A DNA stretch of 64,000 nucleotides, taken from Nocardioides renjunii. GTDB lineage: Bacteria > Actinomycetota > Actinomycetes > Propionibacteriales > Nocardioidaceae. The notes under the pieces were generated by a model that was given only the letters and a program-made list of their open reading frames with translations, did no database searches and had not been told where the DNA came from. The position numbers were made by a program, and so were the translations under genes. Positions 55,373 through 64,000 of the stretch are shown here, one piece after another. Each line of letters begins with the position of its first letter. Positions within the stretch are counted from its first letter, which is position 1. The stretch is taken from NCBI RefSeq assembly GCF_034661175.1, contig NZ_CP141058.1, positions 1,364,001 through 1,428,000 on the forward strand, written 5' to 3'.

Positions 55373-57421
55373 ATGACCGAGACCGAGGACCGGCCCGAGG
55401 ACCAGACGCAGCGGCGGGTCAAGGACCGGCCCTGGGTGATGCGCACCTATGCGGGCCACTCGACGGCCGAGGCGTCCAACGCGCTCTACCGCACCAACCT
55501 GGCCAAGGGCCAGACCGGCCTCAGCGTGGCGTTCGACCTGCCGACGCAGACCGGCTACGACCCCGACAGCCCGCTCAGCCGCGGCGAGGTCGGCAAGGTC
55601 GGCGTACCGGTGCCCCACCTCGGCGAGATGCGCAAGCTCTTCGCCGACATCCCGCTCACCGAGATGAACACCTCGATGACGATCAACGCCACGGCCATGT
55701 GGTTGCTGGCGATGTACCAGGTCGTGGCCGAGGAGCAGAACCCCGACCTCTCGCCCGACGAGGTCGCCCACCTGCTGGCCGGCACCACGCAGAACGACAT
55801 CATCAAGGAGTACCTCTCCCGCGGCACGTACGTCTTCGGCCCGGAGCAGTCGCTGCGCCTGATCGGCGACCTGATCGCCTACACGGTGCACGAGATCCCG
55901 AAGTGGAACCCGATCAACATCTGCAGCTACCACCTGCAGGAGGCCGGCGCGACGCCCGTGCAGGAGCTGGCCTACGCCATGTGCACGGCGATCGCGGTGC
56001 TCGACCAGGTGCGGGGCTCGGGACAGGTCTCTCCCGACGACTTCGAGAAGGTCGTCGGACGCATCTCGTTCTTCGTCAACGCCGGCGTGCGCTTCGTCGA
56101 GGAGACCTGCAAGATGCGGGCCTTCGTCCAGCTGTGGGACGAGGTCACCCGCGAGCGCTACGGCGTCACCGACCCCAAGATGCGTCGCTTCCGCTACGGC
56201 GTGCAGGTGAACTCGCTCGGCCTGACCGAGGCCCAGCCGGAGAACAACGTGCAGCGCATCGTGCTGGAGATGCTCGGCGTCACGCTGTCCAAGGACGCGC
56301 GTGCCCGTGCGGTCCAGCTGCCCGCCTGGAACGAGGCGCTGGGCCTGCCGCGGCCGTGGGACCAGCAGTGGTCGCTGCGCTTCCAGCAGGTGCTGGCGTT
56401 CGAGTCCGACCTGCTCGAGCACGACGACATCTTCGCCGGCAGCCACGTCATCGAGGCCAAGGTCGCCGAGCTCGTCGAGGGTGCACGGGCCGAGATCGAG
56501 CGGGTGCAGGAGATGGGCGGCGCGATCGCCGCGGTGGAGTCCGGCTACATGAAGCAGAACCTCGTCTCCGCGCACGCCGCCCGCCGGGCGCGCATCGAGT
56601 CGGGCGAGGAGGTCGTCGTGGGCGTCAACCGGTTCCAGACGACCGAGCCCTCGCCCCTGACCGCGGACCTCGACGCCGCGATCCAGGCCGCCGACCCCGA
56701 GGCCGAGCGCGCCGCGCTCGCGAGCCTCGAGGCGTGGCGGGCGCAGCGCGACGACGCCGAGGTCGCCGCCGCGCTCACCGCCCTCGCCGAGGCCGCGAGG
56801 ACCGACGCCAACCTCATGGGGCCGACGCTGGTCGCCGCCCGCGCCGGAGCGACCACGGGGGAGTGGGCCGGCGCCCTGCGCGAGGTGTTCGGCGAGTTCC
56901 GCGCCCCGACCGGCGTCTCCGGCGCCGTCGGCATGGGCGGTGGCTCGGGCGCGGCCGGGACGGAGCTCGCCGCCGTCCGGGAGCGGGTCCGGGCCACCGG
57001 CGAGGAGCTGGGCGGCCGGCTGCGCGTGCTCGTCGGCAAGCCGGGCCTCGACGGGCACTCCAACGGCGCCGAGCAGGTCGCCGTACGCGCCCGGGACGCC
57101 GGCTTCGAGGTGATCTACCAGGGCATCCGCCTCACGCCGGAGCAGATCGTGGCCGCCGCCGTGGCCGAGGACGTGCACGTGGTCGGCCTCTCGATCCTGT
57201 CGGGGTCGCACATGGAGCTGGTGCCCGACGTGCTCGACGGCCTCGCCGCCGCGGGCCTCGGCGACCTCCCGGTGGTCGTGGGCGGCATCATCCCGGCCTC
57301 GGACGCCACGGCACTGGTGGAGTGCGGGGTCGCCGCGGTCTACACGCCCAAGGACTTCGGGCTCACCGAGATCATGGGCGGCTTCGTCGACGTGATCCGC
57401 CGGGCCAACGGGCTGGACTGA
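55373..57421 (+). CDS. meaA: MeaA-type cobalamin-dependent mutase (ethylmalonyl-CoA mutase)
   Basis: A 682-residue single-chain acyl-CoA mutase. The large N-terminal TIM-barrel begins with RTYAGHSTAEASNALY and FDLPTQTGYDPDSP, and the C-terminal adenosylcobalamin domain has DGHSNG (His562 as lower axial ligand) and the later GLSILSGSH. Single-chain organisation and sequence fit MeaA/ethylmalonyl-CoA mutase rather than methylmalonyl-CoA mutase. It would convert (2R)-ethylmalonyl-CoA to methylsuccinyl-CoA for acetate assimilation. No crotonyl-CoA carboxylase-reductase is in this window, so that pathway is inferred. Confidence 0.85.
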   Translation: MTETEDRPEDQTQRRVKDRPWVMRTYAGHSTAEASNALYRTNLAKGQTGLSVAFDLPTQTGYDPDSPLSRGEVGKVGVPVPHLGEMRKLFADIPLTEMNTSMTINATAMWLLAMYQVVAEEQNPDLSPDEVAHLLAGTTQNDIIKEYLSRGTYVFGPEQSLRLIGDLIAYTVHEIPKWNPINICSYHLQEAGATPVQELAYAMCTAIAVLDQVRGSGQVSPDDFEKVVGRISFFVNAGVRFVEETCKMRAFVQLWDEVTRERYGVTDPKMRRFRYGVQVNSLGLTEAQPENNVQRIVLEMLGVTLSKDARARAVQLPAWNEALGLPRPWDQQWSLRFQQVLAFESDLLEHDDIFAGSHVIEAKVAELVEGARAEIERVQEMGGAIAAVESGYMKQNLVSAHAARRARIESGEEVVVGVNRFQTTEPSPLTADLDAAIQAADPEAERAALASLEAWRAQRDDAEVAAALTALAEAARTDANLMGPTLVAARAGATTGEWAGALREVFGEFRAPTGVSGAVGMGGGSGAAGTELAAVRERVRATGEELGGRLRVLVGKPGLDGHSNGAEQVAVRARDAGFEVIYQGIRLTPEQIVAAAVAEDVHVVGLSILSGSHMELVPDVLDGLAAAGLGDLPVVVGGIIPASDATALVECGVAAVYTPKDFGLTEIMGGFVDVIRRANGLD

Positions 57422-57458
57422 CCCTTCCCGGCCCCCGACGGCTGGCAGACTCACCGGC

Positions 57459-58388
57459 ATGGCTACCCCTCCGGCTCCCTCTGCGCGGCGCGTGATCGTG
57501 GTCGGGGCCGGTGTGGTCGGCCTGTCGTGCGCGGTCCGACTGCTGGAGGCGGGACACCGCGTGGACGTGGTCGCCCGCGACCTGCCGCTCGAGACGACGT
57601 CGGCGGTGGCGGCCGCCCTCTGGTACCCCTACCGCGCGCTGCCCCAGGACCGCGTGACGGCCTGGTCCGCGACGACGTACGACGTCTTCGCGACGCTCGC
57701 GGCCGACGAGGCCACGGGCGTCCGGATGCTGACGGGCACCGAGGTGCTGAAGACGCCGCAGCCCGACCCGTGGTGGCGCGCGGCGGTGCCGTCGCTGGAC
57801 CGCGAGACGTCGCTGCCGCCGGGGTACGCCGACGGCTGGACGTTCGTGAGCCCCGTCGTCGACATGCCGCGCTACCTGCGCTGGCTGGTCGCGCGGGTGG
57901 AGGAGCTCGGCGGCACGCTGACCCGGATGAACCTGTCCGCGCTCCCCGACGACGGCAGCCTCGTCGTCAACGCGACCGGGCTGGGCGCCCGCCACTTCGG
58001 TGCCGACCCGACCGTGACTCCGGTGCGCGGCCAGGTGGTCGTGCTCGAGCAGGTCGGCCTCGACCGCTGGACGCTCGACAGCGGCGGCCTGACCTACGTC
58101 GTCCCGCGCACCGACGAGATCGTGGTCGGCGGCACCGACGTGGAGGGCGAGTGGAGCCGTACGCCCGACCCCGCCGTCGCGGAGGCGGTGCTGCACCGCG
58201 CGACGGCCCTGGTGCCCGTCCTCGAAGGGGCTCGGGTGCGTCGGCACAAGGTCGGCCTGCGACCGTCGCGCCCCGAGGTCAGGCTCGAGCGGGTGGGCGA
58301 CGTGATCCACTGCTACGGGCACGGCGGAGCCGGCGTGACGCTGTCGTGGGGCTGCGCCGGGGACGTCGTGGAGCTCGCCGGTGGCTGA
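57459..58388 (+). CDS. D-amino acid oxidase family flavoprotein
   Basis: A 309-residue FAD enzyme. The dinucleotide motif is VVGAGVVGLSCAVRLLEAGH, the second FAD segment is TTSAVAAALWYPY, the Arg-Tyr substrate region is DRWTLDSGGLTYVVPRTDEI, and the final CYGHGGAGVTLSWGCAG closes the flavin site. D-amino acid oxidation is the likely reaction. A -10-like CAGACT lies seven bases before ATG. It overlaps the phosphatase gene by eight bases. Confidence 0.92.
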   Translation: MATPPAPSARRVIVVGAGVVGLSCAVRLLEAGHRVDVVARDLPLETTSAVAAALWYPYRALPQDRVTAWSATTYDVFATLAADEATGVRMLTGTEVLKTPQPDPWWRAAVPSLDRETSLPPGYADGWTFVSPVVDMPRYLRWLVARVEELGGTLTRMNLSALPDDGSLVVNATGLGARHFGADPTVTPVRGQVVVLEQVGLDRWTLDSGGLTYVVPRTDEIVVGGTDVEGEWSRTPDPAVAEAVLHRATALVPVLEGARVRRHKVGLRPSRPEVRLERVGDVIHCYGHGGAGVTLSWGCAGDVVELAGG

Positions 58389-58995
58389 CCTGCAGTGCGC
58401 CGCTCGTGTGCACGTCGCCCGGCACGGCGCCGGCACGACCGGCGAGAGCGAGCTGGTCAGCGACTCCGGCGGCTGGCTCAGCCCGGCCGGGCGGGACCAG
58501 TCCCGGGCCCTCGGCGAGCGGCTGGTCGCCGAGCGCATCGCCCGCGTGTGGAGCAGCCCGATGTCGCGCGCCGTCCAGACCGCCGAGATCGCCGCTGCCG
58601 TCCTGGGCGTCGACGTCGTCGTGCGCGAGGGGCTCCGCGAGCTGGGCGTGGGCCATGCCGCCGGCACGACCGGCGACCCGGACCCGTTCGCGGACACGTT
58701 CGCGGCGTGGCTGGACGGCGACCTCACCGCGCGGATCCCGGGCGCGGAGAGCGGCCACGAGGTGGTCGCTCGCTACGAGGCCGTGCTCCTGGAGATCGCG
58801 GACGAGCACCGCGGCGAGGCGGTGCTGGTGGTCAGCCACGGTGGGGTCATGCGCCTCGCGCTGCCCGCGCTGGCGCGCAACCTGACGCCTGGGCATGCGC
58901 GCGGCCTCCCGCTCGACAGCTGCGACGTGGTGGCGCTGGACGCCGATGCCGACGGCTGGCTCGTGCGGTCATGGGCCGACCGGCCGCTCGCCTGA
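58381..58995 (+). CDS. Histidine phosphatase family protein
   Basis: A 204-residue phosphoglycerate-mutase-like phosphatase. The phospho-histidine is His15 in VARHGAGTTGE, close to the usual RHGxT motif, and the second catalytic His is in LVVSHGGVMRLALPAL. Acidic residues are in RELGVGHAAG. Substrate unknown. It starts eight bases before the stop of the DAAO gene, so the two are co-translated. Confidence 0.9.
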   Translation: MADLQCAARVHVARHGAGTTGESELVSDSGGWLSPAGRDQSRALGERLVAERIARVWSSPMSRAVQTAEIAAAVLGVDVVVREGLRELGVGHAAGTTGDPDPFADTFAAWLDGDLTARIPGAESGHEVVARYEAVLLEIADEHRGEAVLVVSHGGVMRLALPALARNLTPGHARGLPLDSCDVVALDADADGWLVRSWADRPLA

Positions 58996-59001
58996 GCACC
59001 G

Positions 59002-59020
59002 CGAGGTAAGCCTTCCCTAA
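59002..59020. promoter_or_regulatory. Iron-regulator (IdeR/DtxR)-like box
   Basis: The 19-base sequence from 59002 to 59020 matches 14 positions of the IdeR/DtxR consensus (AGGTAAGCCT...CCTAA). It covers the -35 region of the -10 box at 59029, so an iron-bound repressor could block transcription. Confidence 0.5.
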
Positions 59021-59028
59021 GTCTCGGG

Positions 59029-59034
59029 TAGGGT
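59029..59034 (+). promoter_or_regulatory. -10 box of the Lys/Cys-rich small gene (leaderless)
   Basis: TAGGGT ends seven bases before GTG 59042. Confidence 0.5.
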
Positions 59035-59041
59035 CTCCGGC

Positions 59042-59248
59042 GTGGGGTCCAAGAGCGCGAAGAAGGCCGGCAAGGCCAAGGTCGCCAAGCTGCCCAAGAA
59101 GAAGTGCTGCGTGTCCTCCAAGAAGTGCAACCGGTGTCCGCTCCGGATGCTCAAGGAGGGCACCCTGCCCCCCGGCTACACGGTCAAGAAGCGCCGGCTG
59201 GTCAAGGTCGACGTGAAGAAGTCCGGAAAGGGCGACAAGGCCGCCTGA
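59042..59248 (+). CDS. Lysine-rich, cysteine-containing small protein under an iron-box-like site
   Basis: A 68-residue basic protein. It begins with a Lys/Ala-rich stretch (SAKKAGKAKVAKLPKKK), then a cysteine cluster KCCVSSKKCNRCPLRML, then a charged tail ending SGKGDKAA. The spacing Cys-Cys-x5-Cys-x2-Cys is a possible metal site. I do not recognise a family. An IdeR-like box and a -10 box placed for a leaderless mRNA sit directly upstream, suggesting iron-controlled expression. Confidence 0.65.
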   Translation: MGSKSAKKAGKAKVAKLPKKKCCVSSKKCNRCPLRMLKEGTLPPGYTVKKRRLVKVDVKKSGKGDKAA

Positions 59249-59255
59249 GCCCCCG

Positions 59256-59699
59256 TCACGTCAGCGCGAGCGCGACGACGAGGACCGCGAGCATCACGGC
59301 CAGCGCGATCCCCATCCGTACGGCCATGCCCTTGATCCACAGCGACATCAGCGTCTCCGTGCCGCCCCTGCGGTCGAGCGGCACGACCTCGACCACGGCG
59401 GAGCGGTTGATCGGCCCGTGGACGTGCGGGTACGTGTCGTCCCCGACCGCCTCCACCAGCACGTCGGCGTCGGTGAGCCGTGCGGGGTCGATGGTCAGCA
59501 GGACGAGTCGCTCGCCGAGGCCGCGGTAGTAGCGGTCGAAGACGCCCTGCACCTGGTCGCGCCGGCTGGCGTGGATGAACCCCTCCTCCTCGAGGCTCCG
59601 CCCGACCGTCGAGGTGGTGTAGGTCCCGGTCGCCAGCGTCCGCCGCCAGTCGGCCTCGGTCGCGATGTGGAAGATGCGCTCGGGCACGGACGCGGTCAC
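59256..59699 (-). CDS. DUF952 domain protein with a C-terminal membrane helix
   Basis: A 147-residue protein. Residues about 8-100 form a DUF952 domain with the conserved EGFIHASRRDQV and later LLTIDPARL and VHGPINRSAV. It ends in a hydrophobic tail (MGIALAVMLAVLVVALAL) at residues about 128-146, so it is probably tail-anchored. DUF952 resembles ADP-ribosyl-transferase-like folds but no function is known. TACCCT lies six bases before GTG 59699 on its strand. It is convergent with the small Lys-rich gene, seven bases apart. Confidence 0.78.
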   Translation of the reverse strand: MTASVPERIFHIATEADWRRTLATGTYTTSTVGRSLEEEGFIHASRRDQVQGVFDRYYRGLGERLVLLTIDPARLTDADVLVEAVGDDTYPHVHGPINRSAVVEVVPLDRRGGTETLMSLWIKGMAVRMGIALAVMLAVLVVALALT

Positions 59700-59705
59700 C
59701 GTGGG

Positions 59706-59711
59706 AGGGTA
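59706..59711 (-). promoter_or_regulatory. -10 box of the DUF952 gene (leaderless)
   Basis: On the minus strand TACCCT ends six bases before GTG 59699. Confidence 0.45.
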
Positions 59712-59773
59712 GCGAGGAGCGCGGAAGATCCGCGTCACCGAGTGACCCGAATGTTCCGCGCTGATGCCTCGCG

Positions 59774-60460
59774 TCAGAAGAGCCGGTGCTCCGCGTCGTC
59801 CATGCCGCGCAGCGCGTCGTAGTCCACCAGGGCGCACGCGATGCCGCGGTCGGTGGCCAGCACGCGCGCCTGGGGCTTGATCTCCTGGGCGGCGAAGATG
59901 CCGCGGACCGAGCCCTTGCGAGTCAGCGCCGGGTCGCGGTTGAGCAGGTCGAGGTAGCGGGTGAGCTGCTCCACGCCGTCGATCTCCCCGCGCCTCTTGA
60001 TCTCCACCGCGACCGAGAGGCCCTCGGCGTCACGGCACATGAGGTCGACCGGACCGATCGCGGTCATGTACTCGCGGCGGACGAGCGTGAGGCCGTCGGC
60101 CAGCGTCGCGGGGTGCTCGGCGAGCAGCTCCTGGAGGTGCTTCTCCACGCCGTCCTTCTGCAGGCCGGGGTCGACGCCGAGGTCGTGCGAGGTGTCGTGC
60201 AGCACCTCGTCGATGAGGATGCGCAAGGTGTCGTCGGACTTCGTCGCCGAGACCAGCCACTCGGCGCGGCCGTCCTCGGCGACGCCCTCGCGGACCGTGC
60301 AGGGCGGCGACATCCAGTTGAGCGGCTTGTAGGACCCGCCGTCGGAGTGGATGAGCACCGAGCCGTCCGACTTCAGCATCAGCACCCGGGTGGCGAGCGG
60401 GAGGTGGGCGGTCAGCCGACCTGCGTAGTCCACCTGGCAGCGCGCGACGACGATCCTCAC
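59774..60460 (-). CDS. nucS: NucS/EndoMS mismatch-specific endonuclease
   Basis: A 228-residue endonuclease that replaces MutS-MutL mismatch repair in actinobacteria and archaea. The N-terminal half binds DNA, and the C-terminal nuclease has GPVDLMCRD and [22 protein letters not shown], the usual Asp, Glu-x-Lys and Gln catalytic residues. GTG 60460 was chosen, with TAGATT eight bases before it. It cleaves both strands around G-T and similar mismatches and contacts the beta clamp. Confidence 0.94.
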   Translation of the reverse strand: MRIVVARCQVDYAGRLTAHLPLATRVLMLKSDGSVLIHSDGGSYKPLNWMSPPCTVREGVAEDGRAEWLVSATKSDDTLRILIDEVLHDTSHDLGVDPGLQKDGVEKHLQELLAEHPATLADGLTLVRREYMTAIGPVDLMCRDAEGLSVAVEIKRRGEIDGVEQLTRYLDLLNRDPALTRKGSVRGIFAAQEIKPQARVLATDRGIACALVDYDALRGMDDAEHRLF

Positions 60461-60581
60461 GACGGGCGAATCTACAGGGATCGCGCGTCGCGCCACGCAG
60501 CGCTCCCGTCCGGCACCCGGCGCCCGCGGCGTGACGGTTCCCACACCCGCCAGCCGGCAAGCGCGTGGGAGCATGCGTGCC

Positions 60582-62378
60582 ATGACTGACGTGCCTGCTC
60601 GCGAGTTCACCACCGTCGGAGTGATCGGCCTGGGCACCATGGGTGCGGGCATCGCCGAGGTGTTCGCCCGCAACGGCCACCGCGTCATCGGCGTCGAGGT
60701 CACCGACGCGGCCGTCGAGCGCGGCCGGCAGCACCTCGAGCACTCCACCGGGCGCGCGGTGAAGCGCGGCAAGATGACCGAGGAGCAGCAGGACGAGATC
60801 CTCGGGCGCATCACGCTCACCACCGAGATGAAGGACCTGGCCGTCGCCGACCTGGTCGTCGAGGCGGTCGTGGAGTCGCTCGAGGTCAAGAAGGCGATCT
60901 TCCGGACGCTGGACTCGATCGTCGACCCGGAGGCCGTGCTCGCCACCAACACCTCCTCGCTCAGCGTCACCGAGATCTCGACGGCCAACTCCCGGCCCGG
61001 TCGGGTCGTCGGCGTGCACTTCTTCAACCCCGCGCCCGTGCAGAACCTCGTCGAGGTCATCCGGACGGTCGTCACCGAGCCGCAGGTCCTCGCCGACGTG
61101 GTGGACCTGCTGCGCGACCTCGGGAAGAACCCGGTGGTCTGCGGCGACAAGGCGGGGTTCATCGCCAACACCCTGCTCTTCGGCTACCTCAACCACGCCG
61201 TCGCGATGTACGAGGGCAAGTACGCCTCGCGCGAGGACATCGACGCCGCCATGCGCTTCGGCTGCGGCTACCCCATGGGCCCGCTGGCGCTGCTGGACCT
61301 CATCGGCCTCGACACCGCCTACGAGATCCTCGACACGATGTACAAGCAGGGACGCGACCGGCTGCACGCGCCGGCTCCGCTCCTCAAGCAGTACGTCACC
61401 GCCGGCCTGCTGGGCCGCAAGTCGGGCCGTGGGTTCTACACCTACGAGGCTCCCGACAGCCCCGTCGTGGTGGCGGACGCGCACACCCCGAGCGAGGACG
61501 ACAAGCCGCGGCTGCACCACGACATCCGGCTCGTCGGTGTCGTCGGCACCGGCACCATGGCCTCGGGCATCGTGGAGGTCTTCGCGAAGGCCGGCCACGA
61601 CGTCGTGTTCACCGGCCGCGGTCAGGACAAGGTGGACGGCGTCGTCGCCGCGATCACCAGGAGCTTCGACAAGCAGATCCAGCGCGGGCGCGCCACCGAG
61701 GAGGAGAAGGCGGAGGTGCTCGGCCGGGTCCGCGGCACGACGTCGCTCGACGACCTGCGCGACGTCGACCTGGTCGTCGAGGCGATCGCCGAGGACCTCG
61801 CCGTGAAGACGACCCTGTTCGAGAACCTCGACGAGATCTGCAAGCCCGGCGCCATCCTGGCGACCACCACCTCGTCGCTGCCGATCATCTCGATGGCCCG
61901 GGTGACCAAGCGTCCCCAGCAGGTCATCGGCATGCACTTCTTCAATCCCGCAACGATCATGAAGCTGGTCGAGGTCGTCTCGACCGTCGCGACCGACGAG
62001 GCCGTCACCGAGACGGTGCTCGCGCTGTGCGAGAAGGTCGGCAAGGTGGCGGTGCGGTGCGGCGACCGGGCCGGGTTCATCGTCAACGCGCTGCTGTTCC
62101 CCTACCTCAACGACGCGGTCAAGATGCTCGAGGCGCACTACGCCACCGCCGACGACATCGACACCGCGATGAAGCAGGGATGCGCCCTCCCGATGGGCCC
62201 GTTCGAGCTGCTCGACGTCGTCGGCAACGACGTGTCGCTGGCGATCCAGCGCGAGCTCTACCTCGAGTTCCGCGAGCCCGGCTTCTCGCCGGCCCCGCTG
62301 CTGGAGCACCTGGTGACCGCCGGCTACCTCGGGCGCAAGACCGGGCGGGGCTTCCGCGACTACAGCGGCGCCCGCTGA
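60582..62378 (+). CDS. 3-hydroxybutyryl-CoA dehydrogenase, tandem double-module protein
   Basis: A 598-residue protein made of two complete 3-hydroxyacyl-CoA dehydrogenase modules. Module 1 starts with [22 protein letters not shown] and module 2 with [22 protein letters not shown] at about residue 315. Both have the NTSSL/TTSSL loop, the catalytic HFFNPA (His), and the C-terminal helical domain with [16 protein letters not shown] or [16 protein letters not shown]. The fusion is a known actinobacterial arrangement. The role is probably butyrate or ethylmalonyl-CoA pathway chemistry. ATG 60582 is preferred; ATG 60573 adds three residues. Confidence 0.92.
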   Translation: MTDVPAREFTTVGVIGLGTMGAGIAEVFARNGHRVIGVEVTDAAVERGRQHLEHSTGRAVKRGKMTEEQQDEILGRITLTTEMKDLAVADLVVEAVVESLEVKKAIFRTLDSIVDPEAVLATNTSSLSVTEISTANSRPGRVVGVHFFNPAPVQNLVEVIRTVVTEPQVLADVVDLLRDLGKNPVVCGDKAGFIANTLLFGYLNHAVAMYEGKYASREDIDAAMRFGCGYPMGPLALLDLIGLDTAYEILDTMYKQGRDRLHAPAPLLKQYVTAGLLGRKSGRGFYTYEAPDSPVVVADAHTPSEDDKPRLHHDIRLVGVVGTGTMASGIVEVFAKAGHDVVFTGRGQDKVDGVVAAITRSFDKQIQRGRATEEEKAEVLGRVRGTTSLDDLRDVDLVVEAIAEDLAVKTTLFENLDEICKPGAILATTTSSLPIISMARVTKRPQQVIGMHFFNPATIMKLVEVVSTVATDEAVTETVLALCEKVGKVAVRCGDRAGFIVNALLFPYLNDAVKMLEAHYATADDIDTAMKQGCALPMGPFELLDVVGNDVSLAIQRELYLEFREPGFSPAPLLEHLVTAGYLGRKTGRGFRDYSGAR

Positions 62379-62432
62379 CCCGACCGGAGCGGGCCGACCG
62401 GCGCGGCCGGGTGCCGTACGGAGCGGGCCGCG

Positions 62433-62903
62433 TCAGTCGAGGCAGAACTCATTGCCCTCGGGATCGGTCATGACGATGTGGCCGGCCGACATGGGTGGGG
62501 CCGGCTCGTGCCGCTCGACCCGGGCGGCGCCGAGCGCCACGAGCCGCTCGCACTCGCCCTCGAGGGCCGCCATCCGCTCCTCGCCCTGCAGGCCGGGGGC
62601 GGCGCGGACGTCGAGGTGGACCCGGTTCTTGGCCGTCTTGCCCTCGGGCACGCGCTGGAAGAACAGCCGCGGGCCGTCGCCCTCGGGGTCCTCGGCGGCG
62701 GAGGCGGCGTTCCACTCCGACTCCGGCACTCCGTTGCCACGGAGGAAGTCGTGCCACGCCTCGAAGGGGTCCTGCCCCTCCTCGAGCTCGCGCCCGGGCG
62801 GCGGCGGGATGGAGTAGCCCATCGCGTCGGCCCAGAAGCGGGACAGCGCCTCGGGGTCGTGGGCGTCGAAGGTCACCTGGATGGTTCGGCTCATGGGAGG
62901 CAT
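62433..62903 (-). CDS. VOC-family (glyoxalase-like) protein
   Basis: A 156-residue protein with two beta-alpha-beta-beta-beta modules of the VOC superfamily. It begins IQVTFDAHDPEALSRFWADAMGY and ends HIVMTDPEGNEFCLD. Metal residues are not all clear, as in many glyoxalase-like dioxygenase-like members. ATG 62903 was chosen for the GGAGG six bases upstream; ATG 62894 is three codons further in. Function is unknown. Confidence 0.85.
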   Translation of the reverse strand: MPPMSRTIQVTFDAHDPEALSRFWADAMGYSIPPPPGRELEEGQDPFEAWHDFLRGNGVPESEWNAASAAEDPEGDGPRLFFQRVPEGKTAKNRVHLDVRAAPGLQGEERMAALEGECERLVALGAARVERHEPAPPMSAGHIVMTDPEGNEFCLD

Positions 62904-62946
62904 CCTGCTCCTCCCCACCGACACTGTCAGCCGTCAGCGACGGGCC

Positions 62947-64000
62947 TCAGCCGCCGTGCACCACCAGCGCGGCCAGCCGGGCGCGGGTGTTGATGTCGAG
63001 CTTGCGGTAGATGTGGGTGAGGTGGGCGTCGACGGTGCGCGGCGAGACGAAGAGCTCCTCGGCGATCTGGCGGCTGGTCAGCCCGTGAGCGACGCGGTCG
63101 GCCACCTGCCGCTCGGCGGGGGTCAGCGCGTCGAGCGCCGACGGGGGAGCCGAGGTCGGGCGGTTGAACACCGCGGTGACCAGCGGCGTGACGTCGGCGG
63201 CGAGGTCGTCGCCGGCGAGCCACTCCGAGGGCGCTCGGCTCGCGGGCACCACGTCGTAGTCGGCGGAGTAGCCCCAGCGCACCGCCATCCGCGGGGTCCG
63301 GAGCGCGAAGGCGGCGGCCGCGAGGGCGCGGGCCTCGGGCAGGTCGCGGGCGCGGGCCACGCCGGCCAGCCCGTCGAGCACGTCGGCGGCCCGCAGCGGC
63401 AGCCCCATGGAGCGGCAGCTCTCGAGGGCGGTGAGGTAGGTCGTGGTCGCCTGGTCGAGGTCGCCCAGCGCGACCAGCGCGCGCCCCAGCAGCAGCCGGG
63501 CGTCGACGCCGTCGCGGCCCAGGCGCGCGGAGTCGGCGAGCGCGACCACGTCGGCGGCCAGCCCGGCGGCCTGCCGCGCGTCACCGCGGACGAGGAGGTC
63601 GCGGCCGTCCTGGGCGAGCACCGGGAGCCGGACCGCCCACGGGAGGGTCTCGCGGACCACCTCGGAGGGCTGCCACGAGGGGTCGATGCCGCGCAGGAGC
63701 GTCTCGGCCAGCAGCCCGACCCGGTCCTCCGCGAGCTCGCGGGACTCCAGCACGACGGCGCGCGCGCCGGCGACCGCCTCCGCGATGCGCCCCTGCTCGA
63801 GCGCGATGCGGGCCAGGATGGTGCGTGCGGACAGGTCGATCCAGCGCTCGTCGCGGCTGGTGCGCGCCGGCATGGCGTCGCTCGCGGCCTGGGTCGCCTC
63901 GGCGAAGCGACCCTGCGAGGCGTAGACGTCGGCCAGGGTGCGGGTGGCCTGCCGGCTGATGGATCCCTCGGGGTCGAGGCTGATCGCACGCCGGGCCTCG
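62947..64000 (-). CDS. LuxR-family regulator with TPR-like domain, 5' end outside window
   Basis: The visible C-terminal part has about 350 residues. The final 65 are a LuxR-type HTH (LTPAERQVADRVAHGLTSRQIAEELFVSPRTVDAHLTHIYRKL). The preceding region consists of helical hairpin repeats (TPR-like: LADVYASQGRFAEATQAAS, LARIALEQGRIAEAVAGAR, RALVALGDLDQATTTYLTAL), as in large LAL/MalT-type regulators that often carry an N-terminal AAA ATPase. The frame is still open at the window edge, so the N-terminal part lies beyond 64000. Confidence 0.88.
   Translation of the reverse strand, partial: EARRAISLDPEGSISRQATRTLADVYASQGRFAEATQAASDAMPARTSRDERWIDLSARTILARIALEQGRIAEAVAGARAVVLESRELAEDRVGLLAETLLRGIDPSWQPSEVVRETLPWAVRLPVLAQDGRDLLVRGDARQAAGLAADVVALADSARLGRDGVDARLLLGRALVALGDLDQATTTYLTALESCRSMGLPLRAADVLDGLAGVARARDLPEARALAAAAFALRTPRMAVRWGYSADYDVVPASRAPSEWLAGDDLAADVTPLVTAVFNRPTSAPPSALDALTPAERQVADRVAHGLTSRQIAEELFVSPRTVDAHLTHIYRKLDINTRARLAALVVHGG

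Overview
This window is a high-GC chromosomal segment from an actinobacterium, most likely Nocardioides or a close relative in the Nocardioidaceae. The evidence is the GC-rich codon usage with many GTG starts, a WhiB1-type protein, the SigR/RsrA thiol-stress pair, mycobacterial-type Kgd, a NucS endonuclease, nickel SOD with its maturation protease, the 24-residue ribosomal protein bL37, and the gene order argS-lysA-hom-thrC-thrB-rho-rpmE-prfA-prmC-tsaC-wecA-atp, which is typical of actinobacterial chromosomes. I see no insertion sequence, prophage, integrase, CRISPR array or replication origin. Coding density is very high and no gene-free stretch exceeds 300 bases; the longest (about 290 bases, 13868-14156) holds a 60-bp tandem repeat.

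Layout. 1-2.5 kb: a partial SRAP protein, a small hydrolase, sigR-rsrA with a recognisable SigR-type promoter, and the bL37 gene. 2.5-10.2 kb: housekeeping and accessory enzymes (SDR, DinB-like protein, hotdog thioesterase), an ECF sigma factor coupled to a membrane-anchored FG-GAP-like protein, an acetyltransferase, a ThDP enzyme and a DUF2785 protein. 10.2-16.5 kb: signalling (PdtaS-like kinase, WhiB1, SigF-RsbW), then divergent sodN/sodX and a malic enzyme. 16.7-23.3 kb: a secreted GH16 glucanase, an Eis-like acetyltransferase, a four-gene cluster resembling ESX-type effector genes, and an MDR-SDR pair. 23.4-29.3 kb: the giant kgd gene with its small partner, a lipoprotein-LCP pair, and one tRNA-Arg(CCG).

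29.3-50.7 kb is the conserved core: arginyl-tRNA synthetase, lysine and threonine biosynthesis, Rho, L31, release factor 1 and its methylase, the tRNA threonylcarbamoyl synthase, a WecA-type transferase, and the complete F-type ATP synthase operon (atpI-like, atpZ-like, atpBEFHAGDC). 50.7-64 kb: DUF2550, a LacI regulator with tandem operators next to an MFS transporter, a cobalamin adenosyltransferase, a STAS protein, a truncated FN3-malectin remnant, MeaA-type mutase, DAAO, histidine phosphatase, an iron-box-preceded Lys/Cys-rich small protein, NucS, a double-module 3-hydroxybutyryl-CoA dehydrogenase, and a partial LuxR regulator.

Functional links: the adenosyltransferase can supply adenosylcobalamin to the MeaA mutase, and with the nearby dehydrogenase this points to acetyl-CoA assimilation by the ethylmalonyl-CoA route. 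The most unusual observations are a Rho protein at the canonical rho locus that lacks the Walker A lysine and several other catalytic residues, a SigR-type promoter placed so that it could generate a long SigR isoform, the 60-bp repeats that mirror the end of sodN, an iron-regulator-like box in front of a leaderless small gene, and a recurring pattern of -10 hexamers 6-8 bases before start codons, implying many leaderless mRNAs.
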